Of a stretch of DNA of 64,000 nt, positions 24,010 to 33,526 are shown one piece after another. Origin of the DNA: Phallusia mammillata. Lineage: Eukaryota; Chordata; Ascidiacea; Phlebobranchia; Ascidiidae. How positions within the stretch are numbered: position 1 is the stretch's first letter; each line of letters opens with the position of its first letter. Below the pieces are notes generated by a model. It searched no databases. It saw only the letters and a program-made list of their open reading frames with translations, and was not told the DNA's origin. The translations under genes and the position numbers were made by a program. The DNA lies in contig QLIY01000006.1 of assembly GCA_003260075.1 (NCBI GenBank), positions 361,395 to 425,394 on the forward strand, given 5' to 3'.

Positions 24010-25131
24010 ATGTCAGGTGTTTTAGAATATGAAGGTTGTAACTATCTTAGACAACGTCTCATATTATCAACTCTCAGTGGCAAAAGTGTGAGAATCAAGA
24101 AAATTCGGCATAAAGATGAAAACCCAGGCCTTCATGAATTTGAAGGGAATCTACTTCGATTATTGGACACAATAACTAATGGAACTAAAATGACAATTAG
24201 TGTCACGGGAACAACTCTATTTTATCAGCCTGGAATCCTCCATGGAGGTAAATTTGAACATGAATGCAACAATGACAGGTCAATTGGTTACTACCTAGAA
24301 GTTTTACTGTGTCTTGCACCGTTTTGTAAAACTTCCTTAAAAGCCACACTTAAAGGTATAACCACTGACCAGTGGGATCCTTCAGTTGATTACTACAAAG
24401 ATATTGCACTGCCTTTAATGAGACATTATGGTGTTGTTGGTGACCTTGAAATAAAGGTTAAGAAACGAGGAAGTGCTCCAGGTGGCGGTGGTGAAGTTTT
24501 GTTTCAGTGTCCTGTCATCAAAAAGCTTCGTACAGCACAAATAACTGACCTTGGAAAAGTAAAGAGGATCCGTGGTGTGGCTTACACCACAAAAACATCT
24601 CCACAATTTGCAAATCGACTTGTGACTTCTGCCCGTGGAGTTTTGAACAATTTTATACCTGATATATACATTTACACTGATGTGTCAAAAGGTCCAGCCA
24701 ATTCCCCAGGTTTTGGTATATGTCTGCATGGAGAAACCACAACTGGAAAGTTTCTTGCTGCTGAATCGTGTTCAGTGCCACGGGGAGATACTGACGAAGA
24801 ACCATCTGTTCCTGAGGATGTTGCTGTTAACGCAGCAAACTCTTTGTTGGAAGAAATTTACAAAGGAGGGTGTGTGGATTCAAACAGTCAGTACCTGTCT
24901 TTATTGTTTATGGCGCTTGGGGAACAGGATGTCCAAAAAGTGATGTTTGGACCTTTGACAAGTTATTCTATTCAGTTCTTAAGGCACATAAAAGATTTCT
25001 TTCAAGTGGTTTTTAAGCTGGAATCAAAATTAACAGATGAGGATGTGCTTGATGATAAATTGGAATATACTCGAGTGTTGCTCACATGTGTTGGTTTTGG
25101 ATTCTTTAACTTAAACAAGGCAACACGATAA
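24010..25131 (+). CDS. RCL1: RCL1, RNA 3'-terminal phosphate cyclase-like protein
   Basis: A single uninterrupted frame of 373 codons, exactly the usual length of animal RCL1. Seen: GCNYLRQRLILSTLSGK at residues 9-25, GTTLFYQPG near 67-75, the glycine-rich GSAPGGGGEV at 154-163, GKVKRIRG near 182-189, and IPDIYIYTD near 217-225. All are strongly similar to human RCL1. Known: RCL1 has the RNA 3'-phosphate cyclase fold but is not a cyclase. It binds BMS1 in the SSU processome and is required for 18S rRNA processing, including cleavage at site A2. It acts in the nucleolus. Oddity: no introns, unlike the other genes here, which could reflect an old retroposed copy or intron loss; there is no poly-A relic and the frame is intact. 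No AATAAA is seen before PRPF31, 322 bp downstream on the same strand. Confidence 0.95.
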   Translation: MSGVLEYEGCNYLRQRLILSTLSGKSVRIKKIRHKDENPGLHEFEGNLLRLLDTITNGTKMTISVTGTTLFYQPGILHGGKFEHECNNDRSIGYYLEVLLCLAPFCKTSLKATLKGITTDQWDPSVDYYKDIALPLMRHYGVVGDLEIKVKKRGSAPGGGGEVLFQCPVIKKLRTAQITDLGKVKRIRGVAYTTKTSPQFANRLVTSARGVLNNFIPDIYIYTDVSKGPANSPGFGICLHGETTTGKFLAAESCSVPRGDTDEEPSVPEDVAVNAANSLLEEIYKGGCVDSNSQYLSLLFMALGEQDVQKVMFGPLTSYSIQFLRHIKDFFQVVFKLESKLTDEDVLDDKLEYTRVLLTCVGFGFFNLNKATR

Positions 25132-25452
25132 TTGAAAATGTTGGCTTTTATGGTCTATCAATGCTGTCATAAGATGAGTGATTGCGTATTTTTCAGTCTG
25201 TGTTAGGTAGACAAAATTGGTTTGTTTCTAAGTAATGGTATAAAAACTTGGTATATTTAAGTTTAAAAAAAATGCTTTTGGATATATATTTCATTTTATC
25301 ATTATTCCACATTTTTTGTTTAATATCCACCACAATTCGTTGTATATGTCTAAATGAGCTTCCTGTTGGGTTTGTTACAATTGTTTCAGTAAAAAAACAA
25401 ACACTTGCCAACGTTTCAGAACAAGTAGAGTAAATTTACACATAAACTCGAT
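25132..25452 (+). other. Short RCL1-PRPF31 spacer, possible trans-splice acceptor region
   Basis: These 321 bp lie between the RCL1 stop and the PRPF31 ATG, both on the plus strand. No canonical AATAAA is seen. A pyrimidine-AG acceptor-like site (GTTTCAG) occurs near 25414-25420, about 30 bp before the PRPF31 start; another TTTCAG is near 25384-25389. This could be an ordinary promoter with a 5' UTR intron or, in an ascidian, a spliced-leader acceptor in a two-gene operon. Confidence 0.3.
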
Positions 25453-26537
25453 ATGTCTTTGGCTGATGAACTTTTGGCTGATCTCGAAGAAGCAGGACTT
25501 GAAGGGGAAGAAGCAACTGTGGAAGAGCAAGATGAAGATGGGATTGGAGGAATTGATGAAATTGAAGATATTGATGCGATGGACACTGGTCAAGGAGGGA
25601 TTGATCCTGAAGGAATTCGCAATGTTGCCAGGTAAAAAATTGCCATCATAAACAGTACTTAGATTCAGCCGGTTTGCACCGTTTCTATAGAACTTTCTCA
25701 CGAAAATCAATGTATCGGTTAGCATTACTGGTTACTGCCAATGGACTTTTGTAACAGAAGGGGGGGGGGTGATAAGCAGTACTTAGATTCAGCCGGTTCG
25801 CACCGTTTCTATAGAACTTTCTCAAGAAAATCAACGTATCGGTTAGCATTACTGGTTACTGCCAATGGACTTTTGTAACAGAAGGGGGGGGGGACGCGTG
25901 CCACTAGTGGTACGCGAAGGTTTTTCAGATGGTACGCAAGTAGCTTTCATTTTTTTTCACAAAAACATAGATTTTTTTTCACAAAAACAACTTTATATTT
26001 TGTTCGACCAATTGATGGACAGTAAACAAAAATCTCATTAAGTTTAGTTGTGGTGCTTTAGTGTTATTTCAGTAGGCCAATATTATTATTCCGAAAAAAA
26101 AAATGATTCGATCAAATTAGTTGTTCTGCAAGAAGTGGTACGCGTGGGGGGGGGGCCGACTGAAAAATATGACTTTTTGTAATAGAACCGGCTGGCAAAA
26201 AGTTTGAATCCCACCACTGCTTAGATCAGGGGTTCCCAACCTGTGGTAGGCATACCACTAGTGGTACGCGAAGGTTTTTCAGGTGGTACGTGAGTAGCTT
26301 TCATTTTTTTCAGTAGGCCAATATTATTCTTCCGAAAAAAAATGATTCAATCAAATTAGTTGTTCTGCAAGAAGTGGTACGCGTGGCAGTACAGAGCGTC
26401 TAAGTGGTACGAGATCGCAAAAAGGTTGGAAACCCCTGGCTTATATACATGAATAACCATGTTTTTAGTTGCCTAACTGTAATCTATGTGTGTAAATCTG
26501 GGTATTGCACCTGGTTAATTGACTCGGTAGATTGAAA

Positions 26538-26598
<61 letters not shown>

Positions 26599-28111
26599 CG
26601 GAAATAGGTATATCACAGAACGCTACTCGTGTACCACCTGAAAAGTTCCGGCGTATCACTAGTGGTACGCGTACCACAGTTTGAGAACCACTGATCTAAG
26701 TGGTACGAGATCGCAAAAAGGTTGGAAACCCCTGACTTAGATACATGAATAACCATGTTTTTTAGTTGCCTAACTGTAATCTATGTATGTAAATCTGGGT
26801 ATTGCACCTGGTTAATTGACTCGGTAGATTGAAACAAGGAAATGTACAATCAAGAAAAAGCAGCCTGCACTTGGATATAATGTCTATCATACAGACTATA
26901 CTGTTAAATTGCATAAAAAGCTTGGCAGTTTGGCTATGAAATTAACTTGATTTTTTTGTGTTTGGCAGGTTGATAAGTACCGAACAGTTCACAAGAGTAA
27001 TGAATGGGATTGACGAGTATGAGATGAAAAACATTAATAAACAAATGGTTGGAATGGTTGAGGCAGACCCTGAATACAAACTTATAGTGGAATCAAATAA
27101 CTTGACGATGGAAATTGACAATGAAATCAACATTATTCACAAATTTTGCAGGTTAAAGGAAGTTTATGTTGTTGTTGTAACATGAGTCAATTCTGGCAGT
27201 GTTTTTGTATGTTATATTTCCTTACCGCGATGGGCAAAAAAATAAAAAACTATCATTTGGAATTGCTTGGGGGGGGGGGACAGTGTTTTTGTATGTTATA
27301 TTTCTTTACCGCGATGGGCAAAAAAATAAAAAACTATCATTTGGAATTGCTTGCAGAGACCATTACTCAAAACGTTTTCCTGAACTTGATTCATTGGTTC
27401 CAACCCCTCTGGAATACATAAGGACCATTAAGGAATTGGGAAATGATTTAGAAAAATACAAGAACAATGAAGCATTACAGCAGGTGAAATACAATGTGTT
27501 GGTTGTAAACAGAAAATATCTATGATTAAACTTAACTAAAGGGGTGTTTAAAGTGCAGCCCAAGGCCCAAATGCGGCCCATGATGGCATTTCAAGTGGCC
27601 CATCACTGTTGTTTCAATTTTTGTTGTGCATGGGAAGCCATAACTTGAATTCGAGTTTTGGGTTATGGCGACTTCAAGCAAAAGCTGTTCCATGGAACTT
27701 TATTTACTGGTAAAAAGAAAGTATTAGTCGTACTCGGTATCAAAATATTTTGTCTCCGTTTTCGATACCAACGTGCGAGTCCCCAAGGCTGATTTACAGC
27801 ATAAGAATACGGGCAACTTTATGCCAATATTTGCTTCGGGGGGGGGGGGGCATAAGAATACAACTTTATGCCAATATTTGCTTCGGACAGCACAAAATGG
27901 GAAAAAGGTCCGCCAGTTTACGTATATCTTTTTTGCTATCACATGGGGATTACATTTCTCGACATGTGTGTCGGGCACCCCCGACCATAACAGATAAATT
28001 AGCCAATGATATACAACTAAGTACCACACTACACTTAAGTACTCAGTAATCGTACTCGGTAGTGAAGGTATATACATGTGGTACTGAAACTCGGTATCGG
28101 TACTCGCTTCA

Positions 28112-28184
<73 letters not shown>

Positions 28185-31100
28185 AGTTTACGTATATCTT
28201 TTTTGCTATCACGTGGGGATTACATTTTTCGGCATGTGTGTCGGGCACCCCCGACCATAACAGATAAATTAGCCAGTGATATACAACTAAGTATCACACT
28301 ACACTTAAGTACTCAGTAATCGTACTCGGTATCGAAGGTATATGGGGGGGGGGGCAAAGTCCCAAAATTTCCTTTAATGCTGTATATTCAGTGCTATAAT
28401 TGTCCCATTAAAAACTTTGCAAACAAATGTTGGCCTGCGGGCATTGCACCTGATAAGAATTGCCCCCAATTAAAAAAAGTTTGGTCACCCCTGACTTATC
28501 TAACATGTTCAAACCTTTCATCACCAGAGTTTGCAAATTTGAAGTTTTAGGATAAATTTCTGGTTTTTAGGATAAATTTCTGCAGTAGTTTCAGTAACAA
28601 TCGCTGTTTTTAAGTTTCTTATGTGGACCTTTTTTAGGTGATATCAAATGCTACAATTATGGGGGGGGGGGGACAAAGTCCCAAAATTTCCTTTAATGCT
28701 GTATATTCTGTGCTATAATTTTCCCATTAAAAACTTTGCAAACAAATGTTGGCCTGCGGGCATTGCACCAGATAAGAATTGCCTTCAATTAAAAAATGTT
28801 TGGACACCCCTGACTTACCTAACAATATCAAACCTTTCATCACCAGAAGTTTGCAAATTTGATCAAGTTTTAGGATAAATTTCTGCAGTAGTTTCAGTTA
28901 CAAACGCTGTTTTAATTTTCTTATGTGGACCTTTTTTAGGTGATATCAAATGCTACAATTATGGTGGTTAGTGTGACAGCTTCAACTACACAAGGAAAAG
29001 TTTTGTCTGAAGAAGAATTGATGCGAATCTTTGAAGCATGTGACATGACTGAACAACTTCTTAAAGCTAAAGTCAGAATCCTGACTTATGTTGAATCACG
29101 AATGTCATACATTGCCCCTAACTTGACTGTTATTATAGGTAAATCATGTTTGCATTTCCTGATGTAGACTGTTCATGTATTTTTGGTGGCAAAAAACATG
29201 ATGTTGAATAGTCTTTTTGTGGCTATGTATGCACGTCCAATTAATCACATAACCAACTTGCCAAGATTTTTTAAGCAATTAACCAAACTTTCAGTCAGCT
29301 GATTTTTCGTAACAACTGGCTAAGGTTGGGTTTTCCAATTCGTATGGGGGGGGGGGTGATGTTGAATAGTCTTTTTGTGGCTATGTATGCACAAGTCCAA
29401 TTAATCACATAACCAACTTGTCAAGATTTTTTAAGCAATTAACCAAACTTTCAGTCGGCTGATTTTTCGTAACAACTGGCTAAGGTTGGGTTTTCCAATT
29501 CGTATTCAATTCACTGGATTTATCTGTGTTTGTAAAGTGTTTCAGTGTAACAAGTTCATAGTTTGTTTTTGTATTGTCTCAAAACATGTAAAATAACTGT
29601 GAGGTTTTTCAAATAAGTTGTTAGCATTAATGATACTTCTCATAAATTTGTATAAATTCCAGCACACCGTTTGTCTTGTCTTGTTTTAATGTGTGTTGCA
29701 CATTTTAGGTGCCACAGTAGCAGCAAAACTGATGGGTGTGGCTGGAGGGTTGACAGCACTAACAAAGATGCCAGCTTGTAATATAATGTTACTTGGGTCA
29801 CAGAAACGAACTTTGTCTGGATTTTCCAGTACAGCAATTAACCCCCACACTGGTAAGTTTCACTGAACATTTTTTTTTATAAATTTATTTTATGGTTACA
29901 AAATTTATGGTTACAAATATGTTGTTTAAACGTATGGTTTTATGTTTTATGAGTATAACTTTTTAACCACTCATCGTTCCTTGCAAGTTACAACTGAGTC
30001 ACTGATGATTTTGTTTTGGACATTGAATTTAGACAGTTTTGTATTGCAGGTTTTATTTACTACAGTGACGCTGTGCAAATGATGCCAGCAGATTTAAGAA
30101 GAAAAGCTTCAAGATTGCTTGCTGCTAAAGTAAGTAAAATATTTTTTCTAAACAATAGGAAAGTACTGCCCACTAGGGATGGGCCAAGTACAGCTAGAAC
30201 CTGAGTACTCAGTACCAAGCATTGCTGTTTTTGATGCTCGGTGCTAAGCTTATCAGTCACACAAACTGACCCGAGCATTAAATATGCATATTCAACCATG
30301 CTAACGTACTAAACTGGTGTTTTAAAGGGTATCGAAGAACAAAAATGATTGGTTGTAAATGTGTTAGATGGTGGAAAATGCGTACTTCTGGGGCCTGTGC
30401 AGTTTAATACATTGCTGGTCTTTGGAAAGCTACAAAACTAGCGTGGAATTGAGAATGTTGTGACGTCACAATGCTCCGAGCGTGCTCAGCCGAGCACCAA
30501 GCATTAACATGAGATGCTCGGTTACAATTTTTAATGTTTTTCTTAAGCTGACACTGGCAGCTCGCGTTGACAGTTTTCACGAAAGTCCAGATGGAACAGT
30601 TGGAATGCAATTAAAAGAAGAAATTACTGCCAAGTTTGAAAAATGGCAAGAACCTCCACCTGTTAAACAGGTTAGGCCAATTTGACTAACTTTTTCTGAT
30701 AAGTCTGGTATACACTCTAAAGTTCATTAAACTAAATGTGCTTAATCCAACATTGAAGATCACGAAGTGAACAGGTATGATACATTTTTACCAATTTTTT
30801 TTAGATTAACATGAAAAACAATATCCCTTAGTAGGCTCTGAAGGGGGGGGGGCTAGTTTTAGAAAAAAAAGAAAAAAAAATTATTCACTTAGTTGCACAA
30901 ACATTATTGGTGGTAGTAAATTTGTGATTTACATAAATGTCGCTTGAACGTATGTTTTTATATTCTATAAGCATAACTTTCCAAACACTGATTGTTCGTT
31001 GCAAGTTATAATTGAGTCACTGTCATCTGGTGGTTTTGTTTTGGACATTGAATTTAGACAGTTTTGTATTGCAGGTTTTATTTACTACAGCGATGCTGTA

Positions 31101-31634
31101 CAAATGATGCCAGCAGATTTAAGAAGAAAAGCTTCAAGATTGCTTGCTGCCAAAGTAAGTAAAATATTCTTTTCTAAACAATAAGAAAGTACTGCCCACT
31201 TTATGTCAAATAAATGTCACACATCCACCAATAATTTTGTATTTGCATCAAACTCAAAATTTAGTAATAATACTGTGTGACTTCCATTTATATGACGCTA
31301 CCTTGGAACATTAAGTTATTTAATGTTTTTCTTAAGCTGACACTGGCAGCTCGTGTTGACAGTTTTCACGAAAGTCCAGATGGAACAGTTGGAATGCAAT
31401 TGAAAGAAGAAATTACTGCCAAGTTTGAAAAATGGCAAGAACCTCCACCTGTTAAACAGGTTAGGCCAATTTGACTAACTTTGTCTGATAAATCTAGTAT
31501 ACACTCTTAACGTTTATTAAACTAAATGTGCTCAATCCAACAATGAAGATCACTAAGTGAACAGGTATGATAAATTTTTACCAAATTTTTTTTTAGATTA
31601 ACATGAAAAACAATATCCCTTAGTAGGCTCTGAA

Positions 31635-31679
<45 letters not shown>

Positions 31680-33221
31680 AACCAAAATGTGCCAATTAAA
31701 CTTTAATGCTTTCTATTTAATTTAGGTAAAAGCTCTTCCTGCTCCTGTTGATCCCGGTAGGAAAAAGAGAGGTGGGAGAAGATATAGGAAGATGAAGGAG
31801 AGACTCGGAATGACAGAAATGCACAAACAGGCTAACAGAATGAACTTTGGAGAGATTGAAGAGGATGCTTATCAAGATAGCATAGGATTCTCTCTTGGAC
31901 AACTTGGAAAATCTGGTAGTGGAAGAATTCGGGCAGCTCAGGTAAAGATCAAATCATCAAAAATTAATTTATTTAGGCAACAAGCATTAGATAAAAGATT
32001 GCATAAGTTTCTTGTATCTTTACTAACTTATTACTTGATTACCTGTCAATCATTATATTTAAATAAATAAGAAATTTTTAAAAGCTTTGATGCAGGTATA
32101 AATCCTGGATCACACTTTTTGTGGAACTGTGCAAAAAAAGGCCCACTCTAATACGTTCTTTAAAGATGATTGAAAATGAGAATGCCGCTACAAGTGGCTC
32201 GTACACCGAAGTTGCGTAAAATGCAGGCGCTTTCATAAAAAAATGTTGTCCGCCAGGTTGTGTCAGAGAGTTAACATTTCTTTTTTTCTACAGGTCGACA
32301 ACAAGACACAAGTTCGAATTTCAAAAACCCTTCAAACGAAGCTGCAGCGAGCAAACAGAGCTGCCGGGGCGAGCACAGCAAGTACATGGGGTGGAAAAAC
32401 AACTGTGAGAGACAGAGGGTCAGGGACCGCTTCTTCTGTTGCCTTCACTCCGCTTAAAGGTTTCAATATTTACATATATTTGTGTTGATTTTTGCTTTTC
32501 TTTATTCCAAAAGCTGGGGATGGGGAGTACGATATGGTTGAAAGTTTATTTAGCCGCCTATTACAAAGTCTGACGTCATTTTAAAACCAAAGACTAATAA
32601 TGTGATGTCGGTATATTGCTATGCAAAGGAGAAAATGATCGCTAATATCAGGATGTTTTCTCTTTTACAAAATTAAAGTATGTAAATATGGATGCTAGTC
32701 ATGAAACAACAGGATTTTTCCACTATTTAAAGTTTTGTGTTTCTGAATCGGCGAGACATGAGCACATTCCAATGACAAATCTTCTTCCAGAAAACCGTTT
32801 GGTTGTATTCAATAGCAAGTTTTATAGCGAAATTTTCCGATTAAAATATTTCATGTTGGTTTTGAAGTAACGTGCAATGAGTGAAGCTCACCATGTTAAT
32901 GAAATGGGGGCCAAAAGTACTTTTCTATAATAATATATAGGACACGGCAGAGATTAAGAAACACTGGTTTAAACTGCACAGTTCGAGACCAAACTTGTTC
33001 CCTAACCAAATGATACCTGTTTGGTTAAAAAAACTCATTTTGTGTTTACATCTAACTGTTGAATATCAAGTGATTTACAGATCCGCTCTTTTTTAGGCAT
33101 TGAAATTGTCAATCCGAACGCAGCCGAACAAAAAGCCGAAGAAGAAGACGGATGCAGTACTTACTTCTCAAACATGTCTTCATTTGTGAAACTTGCACCG
33201 CGTAACGTCGCTACTAATTGA
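25453..33221 (+). CDS. PRPF31: PRPF31, U4/U6 snRNP protein Prp31, 10 exons
   Basis: Exons: 25453-25631, 26969-27151, 27357-27483, 28940-29138, 29709-29852, 30050-30129 (copy 31075-31154), 30548-30670 (copy 31337-31459), 31726-31941, 32294-32459, 33097-33221; 513 residues using one copy of exons 6 and 7 (human 499). Phases agree throughout. Seen: acidic N-terminus, NOSIC-type helices ([13 protein letters not shown]), Nop domain with [48 protein letters not shown] and [11 protein letters not shown] basic nuclear-localisation stretch [16 protein letters not shown] follows, then [11 protein letters not shown] and [11 protein letters not shown]. Known: Prp31 binds the 15.5K protein and U4 snRNA (or U4atac) and is needed to form the U4/U6.U5 tri-snRNP. 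Oddities: exons 6 and 7 appear twice because of an allele overlap at 30843-30852, and the start of exon 4 appears truncated at 28638-28661. A gene model using both copies would be wrong. Confidence 0.94.
25651..25883. repeat. Haplotype-like duplicate in PRPF31 intron 1
   Basis: About 25651-25759 and 25770-25883 are near-identical around a G run at 25760-25769; the next runs are at 25884-25893 and 26146-26155. The piece 25894-26145 is an allele of the hAT element body at about 26250-26390. Confidence 0.7.
25666..26219. mobile_element. Possible hAT-type element, left end decayed, mixed with joins
   Basis: The right end TTTGAATCCCACCACTG reads in reverse as CAGTGGTGGGATTC, a typical hAT end. 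The 8-mers beside it are CTTAGATT (25658-25665) and CTTAGATC (26220-26227). The left end starts at an internal-looking CAGCCGGTT and is not a full inverted match, so it may be truncated. Three G-run joins inside make the true length unknown. Confidence 0.4.
26227..26438. mobile_element. Short hAT-type element with 7/8 target duplication
   Basis: Terminal inverted repeats are CAGGGGTTCCCAACC at the left and GGTTGGAAACCCCTG at the right. Flanks are GCTTAGAT (26219-26226) and GCTTATAT (26439-26446). There is no coding capacity. Another allele of its right end is present at about 26640-26733, followed by ACTTAGAT. It lies in PRPF31 intron 1, directly next to another probable hAT end. Confidence 0.8.
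26539..26598. other. 60-base G run: sized assembly gap in PRPF31 intron 1
   Basis: A pure G run. DNA left of it (about 26442-26538) recurs at 26742-26836, and DNA right of it is an allele of the hAT right end. This stretch therefore also mixes two haplotypes. In reverse translation it creates a false polyproline frame. Confidence 0.7.
27183..27355. repeat. Haplotype-like duplicate before PRPF31 exon 3
   Basis: About 27192-27268 and 27280-27355 are near-identical, separated by G at 27269-27279. The exon 3 acceptor is present only in the right copy. Confidence 0.7.
27538..28493. mobile_element. hAT-type element in PRPF31 intron 3 (second allele of right end to 28812)
   Basis: The left end AAAGGGGTGTTTAAAG faces the right end AAGTTTGGTCACCCCTG, which are inverted matches apart from a mutated CAG at the left. 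Flanks are ACTTAACT (27530-27537) and ACTTATCT (28494-28501), 7 of 8 identical; the other allele ends at 28812 followed by ACTTACCT. The inside holds a second repetitive stretch (about 27725-28343) with recurring ACTCGGTA motifs and several G-run joins. No transposase frame was seen. Confidence 0.7.
28112..28182. other. 71-base G run: sized assembly gap
   Basis: This is the longest run in the window. The DNA to its right (28183-28343) repeats about 27908-28075 on its left, so two alleles of the same element are partly assembled side by side. It produces false glycine- or proline-rich frames. Confidence 0.7.
28355..28972. repeat. Haplotype-like duplicate covering the hAT right end and start of PRPF31 exon 4
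   Basis: About 28355-28661 and 28674-28972 are near-identical around G at 28661-28672. The left copy stops 22 bases into exon 4. The right copy carries the complete exon. Confidence 0.75.
29199..29505. repeat. Haplotype-like duplicate in PRPF31 intron 4
   Basis: About 29199-29345 and 29357-29505 are near-identical around G at 29346-29356, with a 2-base indel near 29393. Confidence 0.7.
29890..31634. repeat. Duplicated PRPF31 exons 6 and 7 (two alleles in tandem)
   Basis: About 29890-30842 and 30890-31634 carry the same two exons. The exon differences seen are silent, for example GAC GCT against GAT GCT and GCT AAA against GCC AAA. They are separated by a 10-G run (30843-30852). The intron between the exons differs in length (418 against 182 bases) because the left copy contains an insertion. 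Confidence 0.8.
30176..30530. mobile_element. Insertion present in only one copy of PRPF31 intron 6
   Basis: After the shared sequence ...AAAGTACTGCCCACT, the left copy continues with TAGGGATGGGCCAAGTAC and a stretch with GAGTACTCAGTACC and several GATGCTCGGT/CCGAGCACC motifs in opposite orientations. It then rejoins shared sequence near the exon 7 acceptor. The right copy has unrelated, shorter DNA there. It is probably a DNA transposon of unassigned family; exact ends and target duplication were not resolved. Confidence 0.5.
31635..31675. other. 41-base G run: sized assembly gap in PRPF31 intron 7
   Basis: A pure G run between the two-allele block and exon 8 (31726). The reading phase on both sides agrees, so no exon appears to be missing. 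Confidence 0.7.
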
Positions 33222-33520
33222 CCTCACATTTATTTTCCATTCTTAGTTTATTCGAAAACCGTTTTCGACGAAGGTTTTTTCGGTTATTGATTATGGAACT
33301 TTCAGTTTTTGGAAACCAGTGAAAAAGGTTGATGTTTTTCACGTTATCGGAAATATCCATCTTGGGGTATTGTTGGATGCGATGTGTGCTACGTCTACGA
33401 GCATAACAGATGGCAGCCAAGTTGGAGAGTATTGGCACAAAGCAAAAACATACTTTTTGTGTTTTTTTAAACAAATCGTCGGATTAACAGTTTCTGTTTT
33501 TCATAAAACATTTCTTTCAG

Positions 33521-33526
33521 AATAAA
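33521..33526 (+). terminator. Likely PRPF31 polyadenylation signal AATAAA
   Basis: This is the first canonical AATAAA after the PRPF31 stop codon, 300 bp downstream. The sequence before it fits a 3' UTR; it carries no domain. Confidence 0.5.

Noticed and set aside
26465..26677. Polyproline or polyglycine reading frames around long G runs (also near 27724-28260 and 42478-42799)
   Set aside because: They are translations of homopolymer gap filler and end at its borders. They have no independent support.
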